This document shows, piece by piece, positions 53,878-63,500 of a stretch of 64,000 nucleotides of DNA. The stretch covers positions 124,001-188,000 of the forward strand of contig JAVEYW010000004.1 in assembly GCA_034003325.1 (NCBI GenBank). Direction: 5' to 3'. The notes beneath the pieces were generated by a model. That model was not told the origin of the DNA and ran no database searches. It was given only the letters and a program-made list of their open reading frames with translations. This DNA comes from Desulfobacterales bacterium (GTDB lineage: Bacteria > Desulfobacterota > Desulfobacteria > Desulfobacterales > JAFDDL01). The position numbers and the translations under genes were made by a program. How positions within the stretch are numbered: the first letter of the stretch is position 1; every line of letters starts with the position of its first letter.

Positions 53878-54105
53878 TTATATGTTTTCCCTGAAACTCA
53901 GCGTGCCTTTTTCAAACCGGCTGCAAGAAGTATCATAAATATTGGGAATCAATCTCAACCAAATCGCGCCGGATGACGCTCTATTGGCGGTGCATCGGCC
54001 CTGAGTGGGATTGGTCACATCGCCGGTCATCCATCGGCAGGCCCTGCAAGGCTTGCTCGTGCCGACTTCGTTTATCATGGTGATGGGTGATTTGGGAAAC
54101 TCCAT
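53878..54105 (-). CDS. Fumarate-adding enzyme beta subunit (BssB-like)
   Basis: A 75-residue small Fe-S subunit, read from ATG 54105 with GGAGG upstream. Four cysteines, C20 and C23 in CRACRW, C38 in GRCTANR and C61 in DTSCSRFEKG, have the spacing (C-x2-C-x14-C-x22-C) of a high-potential-type [4Fe-4S] site; the ending FEKGTLSFRE is typical of BssB. In benzylsuccinate synthase BssB wraps the alpha subunit and controls access to the radical site. It directly follows the alpha gene (85 nt). The presence of a BssB-type subunit separates this enzyme from pyruvate formate-lyase relatives and supports the aryl/alkylsuccinate synthase group. Confidence 0.88.
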   Translation of the reverse strand: MEFPKSPITMINEVGTSKPCRACRWMTGDVTNPTQGRCTANRASSGAIWLRLIPNIYDTSCSRFEKGTLSFRENI

Positions 54106-54190
54106 ATGCAAAAACCTCCATTCGAGTTGGGCCGCCACGCATGGCGACTTGGGGGAGCGCTTCGTCAGCACCCCCCCCTTTTTTTCAGTA

Positions 54191-56770
54191 TTATTTTTCT
54201 TCCAGTTCAATATCCAGATCATCAAATTGCGCCGCGCCGAAACTCTGGTCGGTTCTGGCAATAATCGTATTCTGGCCGTAAGTCGATACATCCACGAACC
54301 GCGCGCTATAACCCGCTACTCTCACCAGAAGATCTTCATGCTTTTCCGGCTCCACCTGGGCGGCTCGCATCTCATCCGAACTGACGCAGTTAAACTGCAC
54401 ATGGTCGATCTTCATGTCATGCCAGGTCTTCATGTACGCATGCCAGATATCAAACCCGTGCTTGCTGCGCATCAGCGGCAGATTCAGCCGCTGGTTCAGC
54501 AAATTGAACTTGAATTTGGAGGAATCGATCTTGGCCAGGGATCTTAGCACCGCCGTCGGCCCCAGTTTGTCCGTGCCGGCCATAGGCGATACGCCGCCGT
54601 CATCGCAAGCCTCGCCGCCGAATCGCCCGTCCGGGGTCGGTCCTGAAATCGAACCGATCACCATGTACATGGCCACGGCCTGAGAACCTCCCAAGGGGTG
54701 TTTTCCGGAATAGGTGGTAATTTGATTCAGTTTCGCCGCCATAATATCTTCATAAAAGGCTTTTACGACCGCATCCGCATAATCATCATCATTGCCCCAC
54801 TTGGGCGCATTGGCGAAATCCAGCCGCATCTCTTCATAGCCTTCCCAATTGGCATGAAGCGCCTGAATCAATTGATCCATCGTATACTTCTTGTCGTCAT
54901 AAATCAGCTTCTTCATGGCAATCATGGAGTTACACGCCACAATGGCCGTATGCACCTGCACCCACGGGTTCGGCAATTCGGTTATGCTGCACGCATCAAT
55001 CCCCAGCTCCACGCAGCCGTCATCAAGGCTTGAAAGAAAGGGAAGTTGCATGTATTGCGCCTGAAGCACTCTCGACACATCCTTGCTGCGCCAGAAAAGA
55101 TCAAAGCAATAATCATTTTGAGCTTTAAAAGCATTCCACAACTCTTCAAAGGTTTTGAAATTTCGTGGATCACCGGTTTTAGGCCCCATCTGACGGTTGG
55201 AATAGGACCAGTCAAAACCGTCACTCAGGGTCAGCTCCAGAATCTTGGTCGGAAAGGTGCCACCGCCGCCTTCGGTCCTCACCTTGGGGGCTTTTCGCCG
55301 GCCGACATGCCCCGGACTCATGCACAATACCAGCGCCCAGTCTCTGGCTTCCTCCAGCGTGGCACCGAAATTATTAACCAACTGCTCCGTGTTCAGTTCA
55401 TCGTTTTTGATGGACGGATAGCCCAGACCGTCCCGAATGCACTCGAATACCAGGCGCTTCGTTTTTTCCCGGCCGATGGCGTTCCACCTGAAACCGATCG
55501 ACGGCTCGGTGGTTCGAATATTCTTGGCCGCCTGCAAAATGGCATCGGTCATGTCATTGCACCCATCCGTTCCGTCCGCATTCAGCCCGCCGATGGACAA
55601 GATGAACAAATCGTTTGATCCGGCAAATGCCGCGCGGTGCTGCCTGCCCTTGCCGCACCCGTGCTCGGAAATCTTCAGCCGCTCGCATTCCACCAGCTCC
55701 ACGACATCGGCATGCGTCATGGGCTGAAAGGACTTTTCAATGACGCTCTTCTGATAATAAGGCCAGAGAACCTTGTCCTCCTTGTGGGCATACCCGCTGG
55801 CATACCCCTCAAGGGCATGGCACATCAGATAGGTAAACCATTTGGCCTGCATCGCATCCCGAAGCCCCTTGGCCGGCTCGGCCGGTATTCGATGGCAGAT
55901 GTTGGCAATATCGAGCAACTCGGCCTTTCGCTTGGGGTCCGTCTCAAAATTTTCCGCAACGATTTTGCACAACCGGCCATGGCGCTGCGCCCAGTGAATC
56001 ACCGCCTTGTCGACAAGAATCATTGCTTCCCAGTTGTTGATCTTTTCCATCAGCGGCAACCGCTCCGGACCGTTCCAGTTGGGGGCTTGCAACTCTTTCA
56101 TGGCCCTTTTGATGTTCTCTTCGCACATCGCGATGCGCTTGAGCAGCCCATCCTCATTCACCGTCTCATAGGGCGGCACCGTGCTGTTATACGCATTGGC
56201 AAAGTTCGGCGACTCCATGGTCGAGAACTGATACATCTGGTCCAGCTCTTCCCGCGTAAAAAATTTCTCCCCCTGATGCACCAGGCTGTGCTTTTCCCAA
56301 TAAGAGAGAATCTCCCGCGCTTCCTCCACTTCTTCAGGGCAATAGGGGCTGTTCACCAAATCCATGACCGTCAGATAGGATGACTCCGGATATAGTGGAA
56401 TCTTTTCCGGATGCTCGGCATTAAAACCTACAATCAGCTCATCTTCCTGAAGCACAAGCGTGCATTTATTTAACAGCGCGGCCGTACTCATCGCCCTTCT
56501 GATCACCTGCGGTTGGCCCGATGATTCTTTGTACCCCTCCGTAAAATAGCGCATTCGTTCAATACCGCATTTCAGGTTCGGATTAACAAACTCTCCGGCG
56601 GCGGTATGTTTAAACCGGCATCTGGCTTTCAGCCGTTTGGTTCTCTCCGTACTCGGATGCGCGAGCGTTCCCGTTAACATCTCATCGGGAATATTTGCCT
56701 CTTCCGGGTTATCTAGTGGAAATTCAATTTTCCGTCCTTTGTACTCGACGGGATCGGCGACTCTTGTCAT
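54191..56770 (-). CDS. Glycyl-radical fumarate-adding enzyme, alpha subunit (BssA-like)
   Basis: The 859-residue catalytic subunit of an X-succinate synthase, which adds a methyl or methylene carbon of a hydrocarbon to fumarate. Active-site C483 lies in VLCMSPGHVGRRK, the fumarate-binding Arg corresponds to R498 in KVRTEGGG, and the glycyl radical is G820 in RVAGYSARFVD. Regions such as GFDIWHAYMKTWHD and PSTERTKRLKARCR agree closely with benzylsuccinate synthase, and length is the same as BssA (about 860). Alkylsuccinate synthases are more divergent, so an aromatic substrate (toluene, xylene, cresol, cymene or methylnaphthalene) is more likely, but which one cannot be told. AGGAGG precedes the ATG; the BssC-like gene lies 35 nt upstream. 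Confidence 0.93.
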   Translation of the reverse strand: MTRVADPVEYKGRKIEFPLDNPEEANIPDEMLTGTLAHPSTERTKRLKARCRFKHTAAGEFVNPNLKCGIERMRYFTEGYKESSGQPQVIRRAMSTAALLNKCTLVLQEDELIVGFNAEHPEKIPLYPESSYLTVMDLVNSPYCPEEVEEAREILSYWEKHSLVHQGEKFFTREELDQMYQFSTMESPNFANAYNSTVPPYETVNEDGLLKRIAMCEENIKRAMKELQAPNWNGPERLPLMEKINNWEAMILVDKAVIHWAQRHGRLCKIVAENFETDPKRKAELLDIANICHRIPAEPAKGLRDAMQAKWFTYLMCHALEGYASGYAHKEDKVLWPYYQKSVIEKSFQPMTHADVVELVECERLKISEHGCGKGRQHRAAFAGSNDLFILSIGGLNADGTDGCNDMTDAILQAAKNIRTTEPSIGFRWNAIGREKTKRLVFECIRDGLGYPSIKNDELNTEQLVNNFGATLEEARDWALVLCMSPGHVGRRKAPKVRTEGGGGTFPTKILELTLSDGFDWSYSNRQMGPKTGDPRNFKTFEELWNAFKAQNDYCFDLFWRSKDVSRVLQAQYMQLPFLSSLDDGCVELGIDACSITELPNPWVQVHTAIVACNSMIAMKKLIYDDKKYTMDQLIQALHANWEGYEEMRLDFANAPKWGNDDDYADAVVKAFYEDIMAAKLNQITTYSGKHPLGGSQAVAMYMVIGSISGPTPDGRFGGEACDDGGVSPMAGTDKLGPTAVLRSLAKIDSSKFKFNLLNQRLNLPLMRSKHGFDIWHAYMKTWHDMKIDHVQFNCVSSDEMRAAQVEPEKHEDLLVRVAGYSARFVDVSTYGQNTIIARTDQSFGAAQFDDLDIELEEK

Positions 56771-56805
56771 AACATACCTCCTGTTGGATCGCTATCAATC
56801 GGGGT

Positions 56806-56979
56806 TTAATTCTTGCTGAAGCGCTGACAGGCTTCGTCCCCCTCAAAAACCGGTTTGGACTGCCAAAATTTGCCTTTTTCATCCTTGTGCTCCGTGACAC
56901 AGTCTCCCTTGCCTTCCTCATAATCCCCGGCATCCTTTGGAATCCTGTAAAAAAAAGCACACTCCGCACACGTTGCCAT
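56806..56979 (-). CDS. Fumarate-adding enzyme gamma subunit (BssC-like)
   Basis: A 57-residue protein, below the size normally called, starting MATCAECAFFYR. Cysteines C4, C7, C27 and C51 (C-x2-C-x19-C-x23-C) would hold one [4Fe-4S] cluster; GKGDCVTE, FWQSKPVF and CQRFSKN match the BssC pattern. BssC stabilises the alpha subunit. ATG 56979 is placed 5 nt after AGGAGG; a second ATG immediately upstream (56982) is possible. It lies 35 nt upstream of the alpha gene, giving the order D-C-A-B of known bss operons. Confidence 0.88.
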   Translation of the reverse strand: MATCAECAFFYRIPKDAGDYEEGKGDCVTEHKDEKGKFWQSKPVFEGDEACQRFSKN

Positions 56980-57511
56980 CATTGCCTCCTTATGCTGTTA
57001 AAAAGTTTGTTGCACCATCATTATGTTACTAAACGGCGATATCTATTGCCGGAAAACCAAAAATTAAGTCTAATAAATCAAACAACTGCATTTCTTATAA
57101 CTCCAGACAAAGCAATCGTAAGCCACCCAAGGACTATCCGGCAACACCTTCTTTTTCTCTGACTTTACTCTTAAAAAAGGCTTCCGTTCACGACTGTGCA
57201 CAACCGTCATGTGTTACACTTTTTTCAGGAAAGAGGCGTGGATAAAGCCGACATTTTGTTATTCTGTATCATGACGCTTTTTTCAATGTGCATTCAGTTC
57301 GACTTTATATTGACAGCATGAAAAATAGGGGCTATCTCTCACAAGCTTAACTTACAATTAATACATTGTTTTTTAATATAATTTATAGTGAATCAGCAGG
57401 AAATATTCTTCTCCAATCGTCTCCGATCGATACAGCTTCCATTCTGTTAACATTAATTACTTTTTTTCTTCTCCTTTTTCTTAAAACTCCTTCAGCGCAT
57501 CGCGCCTTGAT
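56980..57511. other. AT-rich spacer between activase and bssC-like genes
   Basis: About 530 bp, far longer than the spacing in known bssDC operons. It is rich in A+T (especially 57300-57480), with no frame of length or ribosome site. A weak GG-N10-GC match near 57236-57250 (minus strand) is not a convincing sigma-54 site. It may hold a separate promoter or RNA processing site for the CAB genes. Confidence 0.45.
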
Positions 57512-58507
57512 TTACCCGCAGCTTTCTTTTTGCGCCTCTGAACACGCCGGTTCTATTTCCCCGACGCCAACCATACCGCCGATGGTCAGACTTTTGATGC
57601 CGGCTTTTTTCAACTCTCGTGCAAGCGGCAACACTTTTTCCCGCGGAAGGTCTTCGCTATCCTTATAGCGATAACGATCGCTACGGCCTAACAGTGTGTA
57701 TTTATTTTCGCCGTAAATATGAAAGGGCAGAATATCCACACCGTTCAGTTGATCCGCAAAACGGCCCAGATATTCTGCATATAACTGATAATCCTCATCA
57801 GAATCATTGAAATTCGGAATAATGGGAAGATGAATTCTAACCGTTGCCCCTCTCAAGAGGAGTTTTTCTATGTTTGAAAGCACCAGATGAAGCGACCCGC
57901 CGATTGCCTCCCGGTACTTATCCGCATTGAGCGTTTTTATATCCACGAGGAACAGATCAACGAATTCCAAAAGCGGTTCAATCTTATCGAATTTTTGCAC
58001 GCAGCTGGTTTCGACAGCCACATGAACCGCTTCCTTTTTGATCCCTTTGGCCAATTCAAGCGTAAGTTCAGGAAAAAACAGGGGCTCCCCACCGCTGATG
58101 GTAACGCCACCCCCACTATTCTTAAAGAACAATTTGTCCGCAACAGCCATTTTGATCAGTTGATCAAGGCTGTATTTAGTCCCCACACCGGTTCTTGCCT
58201 TTGCCGGACAAGCCTCAACGCATTTCAGGCATCCAATACATTTTTCCCGGTCCATCTTGATGATAGGCTCATCACTGCCCGGCAAAATCTCCATGGTGGT
58301 GGCGCCCGTCGGACATACCTCGGCACATTTGCCGCAACGGGTGCATTTGTTTTCATAAACATATATTTCGGCCATGGGGTTTTGCGTTTCAGGATTATGG
58401 CACCAGGGGCAATGCAGCGGACACCCTTTGATAAAAAGGGTTGTCCGAATACCGGGCCCGTCCTGTAAACTATATCTCTGAATTTCGGTTATTAGACAAT
58501 CAGACAC
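57512..58507 (-). CDS. Glycyl-radical enzyme activase (BssD-like, radical SAM)
   Basis: A 331-residue radical SAM enzyme that installs the glycyl radical. C29, C33 and C36 in KGCPLHCPWCHNPE form the CxxxCxxC SAM cluster site; two further ferredoxin motifs, CTRCGKCAEVCP (about 55-66) and CIGCLKCVEACP (about 90-101), are the insert present in BssD but absent from short PFL activases. GGGVTISGGEPLFFP is the SAM/glycine-rich motif. The start is GTG 58507 with GAGGA six bases upstream. A sigma-54 promoter lies 140-155 bp upstream. It is the first gene of the D-C-A-B series. Confidence 0.93.
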   Translation of the reverse strand: MSDCLITEIQRYSLQDGPGIRTTLFIKGCPLHCPWCHNPETQNPMAEIYVYENKCTRCGKCAEVCPTGATTMEILPGSDEPIIKMDREKCIGCLKCVEACPAKARTGVGTKYSLDQLIKMAVADKLFFKNSGGGVTISGGEPLFFPELTLELAKGIKKEAVHVAVETSCVQKFDKIEPLLEFVDLFLVDIKTLNADKYREAIGGSLHLVLSNIEKLLLRGATVRIHLPIIPNFNDSDEDYQLYAEYLGRFADQLNGVDILPFHIYGENKYTLLGRSDRYRYKDSEDLPREKVLPLARELKKAGIKSLTIGGMVGVGEIEPACSEAQKESCG

Positions 58508-58644
58508 ATCAAATCCTCATATCAACCGAGGTGCTCACCACCTCTCTTAAGAGACGAATCAAAAAAACGCGAAACGAGCCGATCGATATTCAAAATCATA
58601 CAATTTGCGCTCTTGAAGCGATCCGTTCTCTATACAAGTCTATA

Positions 58645-58660
58645 TGCAAACCGCATGCCA
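58645..58660 (-). promoter_or_regulatory. Sigma-54 promoter of the bssD-like gene
   Basis: On the minus strand TGGCAT-GCGGT-TTGCA: GG and GC doublets are exactly ten bases apart, with one non-consensus base (T for C in the -24 box). Transcription would start near 58634, 125 nt before the activase start codon. Two palindromes lie 140-175 bp upstream (see regulatory entry at 58797). Confidence 0.75.
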
Positions 58661-58796
58661 TCAACAAAATCAAAGGAAACCGCTTTCTTCAACACCGATT
58701 TAACGGCCTCTTGTTTCAAATCTGGCCTGCTCCCCGACGGAAACGCCGACAACCAAAGTTATCTTTAGCCCGCCATCTACTGCATATTATAGTAAG

Positions 58797-58834
58797 TCCA
58801 TTATATTGGATGATTTTGAGTCCATTATATTGGA
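58797..58834. promoter_or_regulatory. Paired palindromes, candidate activator sites
   Basis: TCCATTATATTGGA occurs twice, at 58797-58810 and 58821-58834, as parts of 16-bp direct repeats with centres 24 bp apart. Each is an almost perfect palindrome (TCCAwTATAwTGGA). They lie about 140-175 bp upstream of the sigma-54 promoter, the usual place for the enhancer sites of sigma-54 activators, and just past the end of the short-chain dehydrogenase gene. Confidence 0.7.
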
Positions 58835-58905
58835 CAGAGACCGGAACGCCAAACCCGAGTTCAATCTATTTCACGATCGACTCGATTCGCAACCACTGCC
58901 TGCCG

Positions 58906-59826
58906 CTATGCCTTGGGTGCGGGATTCGTATAAATTCCCGATAGCATCTGAGGAATGAATCTATCCAGTTCCGCCTGTGTATAATACCCGCCTTCCTTAA
59001 TATCCTTATAAACGACTCTTGCCTGGACAGGTTCAGAGTAATAGCCGATTTTCCCCCCCTCCAAATGAAAAACCTGTCCATTGATATTCGCTGCTTTCTC
59101 AGAAGCCAGATATACCAACATGGGCGCAACGGCCTCAGGCGGCGGCATATTTACGGCATCCTCATATTGCTGTCGGGTGATCAGTCCGGAGTCAAACCTT
59201 TTTTTAAGACCCGCCTTCACCGCTTCGTTATCCGTCATTCGGGTTGCCGCCATCGGTGTAAACGCATTGCAGGTGACACCAAACCGGCCCATTTCGCGCG
59301 CAATCGCTCGGGTAAGCCCCACGATCCCTGCCTTGGCGGCGCCGTAATTCACATGTCCAACCGTACCGAGCCATGCCGTGGAGGTGTTCATGATAATCCT
59401 GCCCCAATTCTGCTCTTTCATGGCCGCGCATGCAAATCGGGAGCAATTAAACGCGCCTTTCAGCGTGGCGTTCAAACACTTGTCCCAATCCACCTCCTCC
59501 ATCTTCCAGACCATCTTGGGAGAATCAACCCCGGCATTGTTCACCAGAATATCAATTCTGCCGAATTTATCGATAGCCGTCTGAATCAGTTTTCCCGCAT
59601 CGCTGAAACTCGAAACATCCCCAAAAACCGCCTCGGCCTGTCCACCCGCACCCCGAATCTGTTCAGCCGTCGTGCCGGCATCGCCGCCCTCTGTGCCTGG
59701 CTTGCGGCTGTTGGTGATCACTTTCGCCCCAGCCTCGGCAAACGCTACGGCAAAGGCTCTTCCCAAACCCTGCCCCGACCCGGTGACCACTGCAACCTTA
59801 TCCTTTAATTCTTTTCCATCCGACAT
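58906..59826 (-). CDS. Short-chain dehydrogenase/reductase (3-hydroxyacyl-CoA dehydrogenase-like)
   Basis: A 306-residue NAD(P)-dependent alcohol dehydrogenase of the SDR family. TGSGQGLG (15-22) is the cofactor motif, NNAG (96-99) the structural motif, and S149, Y161 and K165 (NYGAAKAG) the catalytic set. The tail beyond residue 250 (HLEGGKIGYYSEPVQ...) resembles that of the peroxisomal multifunctional type 2 3-hydroxyacyl-CoA dehydrogenases rather than short FabG. AAGGAGG precedes ATG 59826; an earlier ATG at 59844 is less well spaced. It lies between the sigma-54 activator (divergent) and the glycyl-radical genes, so a role in oxidising a hydroxylated intermediate of their pathway is plausible. 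Confidence 0.88.
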   Translation of the reverse strand: MSDGKELKDKVAVVTGSGQGLGRAFAVAFAEAGAKVITNSRKPGTEGGDAGTTAEQIRGAGGQAEAVFGDVSSFSDAGKLIQTAIDKFGRIDILVNNAGVDSPKMVWKMEEVDWDKCLNATLKGAFNCSRFACAAMKEQNWGRIIMNTSTAWLGTVGHVNYGAAKAGIVGLTRAIAREMGRFGVTCNAFTPMAATRMTDNEAVKAGLKKRFDSGLITRQQYEDAVNMPPPEAVAPMLVYLASEKAANINGQVFHLEGGKIGYYSEPVQARVVYKDIKEGGYYTQAELDRFIPQMLSGIYTNPAPKA

Positions 59827-60519
59827 GTATCTTGCCTCCTTCATTTTTTTCTTCTGTAATAATTGCGCGCCATCAATAACCTCGCAAAGGGGCCGTCAAT
59901 AAACCTTCGACCGTAGGAGCCGGTTTTAAAACGTCCCTTTTGAATCAATCCCCCCGTTGGGCGAACGTTTCAACCCGCGAAATACGCCCATGCATTTCGA
60001 CGGTTGATTCCGCCATAGCAGGACCGGCCAGATGGCCCCAAACCCAGTTGAAACGCTTCAAAATTGAAGCGTTTCTTTATACAAATTATATACGATACTG
60101 GCAAACAAAACTTTAACCACGCTATCATGTTTGAAATATTCATATTCATCCTGTCTTGAGTGGGAAGGAATTCACTATTTTCAATTATTTTTCATGTAGC
60201 GAGCGGTACAGCCCCGGCCGTTTCTTAATATTTTATATATTTTTTTCAAAGCGTTATCGCTTTTATGACGTTTCGGCGGCCATTATCATTCGCGTCATCC
60301 CCACTATTTTGGGTGACGCCTAATATTCTGGAGTTTTTTTTTCGGAAACTTTGTGTTAGATTTCGGGGTCTATTTGGTATCAAACGTTTTCAGTTCATTT
60401 TTGCAGACGGTGGTCACTGTGTATGTATTATCGTTCGGCTACCACATTGCGCCGCATGGGGCGATCAGCATCGTTTCCTCCGACACCGCCGGCCACTTAA
60501 TAACCATTGAGCATGATTC
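59827..60519. other. Regulatory spacer between dehydrogenase and activator genes
   Basis: About 690 bp between divergent genes. It holds the perfect 12-bp inverted repeat GAAACGCTTCAA/TTGAAGCGTTTC at 60050-60075 (loop of two), a 17-mer at 59917-59933 related to the end of the MITE-like element at 20159, and GCGTCATCCCC...GGGTGACGC near 60292-60318. No sigma-54 promoter was found on either strand. Confidence 0.5.
60050..60075. repeat. Perfect 12-bp inverted repeat
   Basis: GAAACGCTTCAA and TTGAAGCGTTTC separated by two bases, followed on the plus strand by TTTAT. As DNA it is a 26-bp palindrome suited to a dimeric regulator; as RNA it is a hairpin. It lies upstream of both divergent genes. 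Confidence 0.65.
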
Positions 60520-63500
60520 ATGGATGATAACAACCTTGACCTTTTTATAGAGGCCCTTCACGAGCAAGAGATGGATGCGCTGCAACTTGCCGTGCTTTTG
60601 GGCGATAATTTTTCGCTGGATATTATCCTGGACATGATTGACATCAGTCCGTCAAAGCTTTTGGACCTGATAGATAAATTATTCATCAACTTCTTGATTA
60701 AAAACAAACCCGACGGCATCAAAGGCTCCTACGTCTTCACGCCTTCCCAACTCCCCGCACGCGTCATCGCGTCGATGCCGAACGACAAAAAAAAGCTCTA
60801 CATTTCCAACATCATCAATTACTTCGAGCGTCAATTCCCGCAAACCAACGAAAAAGCCAAGGTTTTAGTTGGCCTTATTCTGCGATTCAAACAAGAATTG
60901 GACAACTTACAATACTTAAAAAAAGCAGCCGATATCCTTGTTTCCGATCACCAAACCGAACAAGCCCTCAACCTCTACAGGGAAGTCATTGACAGCCTGC
61001 TGGGAAAAAACCGGGAACCCATGGAAGACGTTCTTTTTATTGACACTGTCATCGCCTATGCGCCCATTGCCACCAATATCTATCGGCCGGATGATATTTT
61101 CCCCGTTCTCGAAAAAGCCTTGAATCTTTCCACCAACCTTCAAAACAAACGGGCGGAGGCCATGGTGGAATTTTGTTTGGGGCGGCTTTTTCAGCGGCAG
61201 GGAAAAAGCGCCAAGGCCGCTATCCATTATGACAGGGGATGGTCTCTATCGCAAAACATGAACGATGAGGGACTTAAAAAACTCGCCGCAAAGCTTTATG
61301 CGCTCGCGCTATTTTGGCAGGGCCGCATCACCGAAGCAACCCGCGTTTACGAGGAAACACTGTCGAACATCGAGGATATCTCTTCGGATTTACGGGATGT
61401 TTGGTCCTACCTGCTCCTTGCCTTGTGCTACGGCATTGCCGGCAGAACCGGGCGAGGGATTGGTCTAGCCGAAGCCTTGATGAGCAGAGCCGTCTCCAAG
61501 GGATATAAAAAAACAATCGCCTTTTCACACACCATTATCGCCATGCTCCTTTTGGATATCCGCAAGTTTGAGGAAGCTGAACCCCATATTAATAAGGCCA
61601 TTGAACTAGGCGAAAAAATCAAAAGCGATTTTGCGCTCTTCCTGGCAAAGCTTTGCAAAGGATTCATTGAATACAACAAAGGCAATATCCCAAAATGCAA
61701 AGAATTACTGGAAGCCGGGCTCGACCACCTTGCGGACAAATCAACCTTTCACTATTCCAGCCCGTGGCTGATAGAAGTTCTGTTGGGGTTCCATCAAGCC
61801 AATTTAGAGCCCCCCAAAGGGTATTCCTTTACTTCGGAATTAAATCGACTACTGGCATGGCCGGATATTTACATGAGAGGGGCTGCGTTGCGATACAGCG
61901 CGTTATCAAAGGATCTTAATAAAGGCCCCTTTCATAAAATCGAAAGCCTTCTGTTTGAAAGCGCAGAGCTCCTTCAAAAAGCAGGCGCTTCAATCGAGTT
62001 GGGAAAGACCTATGCCGAAATTGCAAAATTATATATTAAAAAGAATGACTTGACCAAAGCAACCGAATTCGCGGAAATCGCCTATCGCAACCTATCCGAA
62101 ATCGACAATACCCTTTTTCCTCCGCAACTATCGTTTTTGATTACGAAAAAAACCATTGAACACCACAAGGAAGAGGGCATCAGAGCCCTTGAAAATGCGA
62201 TTGACTGTCTACCGGATTTCGAAAAATACATCGGTCAGGTGGTAACCATTCTGACCGATATGTTCGGTGCGGAACGGACCGCCATTCTCCTGGCAAAAAG
62301 AGACATGCCGAAATCCCTAAGCGTTGTGGCAACCCGCAATTTCACGGCGGAAGAAGTCGAGCGGCTCGGAATGGACGAGTTGCAATCCCTCTTTTTATCA
62401 CTGGTTCAAAACGGTCCCGTCGTCATCATCGACCAGCAAAAGACAACCAAATTTACTCAATTGGCGCAACACCATATCACCTCCAAATCCATCGCCTTAA
62501 CCCCCATCACCTCGAATCGAACGGTAATCGGATTGATATACATCGACAACCGGCTGCTGAAAGGCATCTTTACCAAAAGAGACAAAATAACGCTCAAAGC
62601 CATTTCCGGTCAAATTTCATTGGCATTAAAAACCAGTGATCTTTATGATAAATTCGGGAATCTGCATTTCGACATTTCAGACGAGAATCAGAAAATCGCC
62701 CTTTTTGAAGAGACCGAATCCGCATTCCCCACCATAATCGGAAAAAGCAAAATACTTAAAGACTTGCTTTTAAAGGTTAAAAAGGTTGGCAGATCCGACA
62801 CGACCGTTCTCATATATGGAGAAACCGGGGTTGGAAAGGAATTGATCGCCAAGGCCATTCACCAATACAGCGACCGATCCGACAAGCCGCTCATTTATTT
62901 TAATATATCCGCTCTTTCCGACAACTTGATCGCAGCCGAACTTTTCGGCTACGAAAAAGGTGCCTATACGGGCGCAGTTTCTTCCAAACCCGGGCGGTTC
63001 GAACTGGCCAATGGCGGCACTATCTTTCTGGATGAGATAGGGGAGCTTTCCATGGACTCCCAGGTCAAGCTGCTTCGCGTCTTGCAGGAGGGTAAATTTG
63101 AGCGGGTCGGCAGCAACCAACCCATCTATTCCGATTTCAGAATCATAGCCGCTACAAACAAAGATCTGAATCAAATGATACAAAAAGGGCTGTTCCGCTC
63201 CGACCTGTATTACCGCATCAGCAGCTTCCCTTTGGAAATCCCGCCGTTGCGAGAGAGAAAAGAAGATATTCCCTATCTCATCACTTATTTTATGAAAAAA
63301 TACGCGCTCAAAAATAAAAAGAGCATCAAAAAAATATTTACGCATGACATGGAAAAACTTCAGGCTTATGCCTGGCCCGGCAATATTCGGGAATTGGAGC
63401 ACCTGATTGAGCGGGCCGTCATCATCTCTACCGGCGAGTATCTGATCATACCGGATTTTCTGCCCGATTATGGCGGGGACAACTCGCTTCCAAATGAAAA

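Noticed and set aside
54191-56770. Annotation as pyruvate formate-lyase or hydroxyphenylacetate decarboxylase
   Set aside because: The Cys motif, the RVAGYSARFVD radical site, and BssB/BssC-type small subunits fit X-succinate synthases instead.
57232-57252. Sigma-54-like site upstream of the bssC-like gene
   Set aside because: Spacing is right but both boxes are otherwise poor (CGGCTT and ACGCC).
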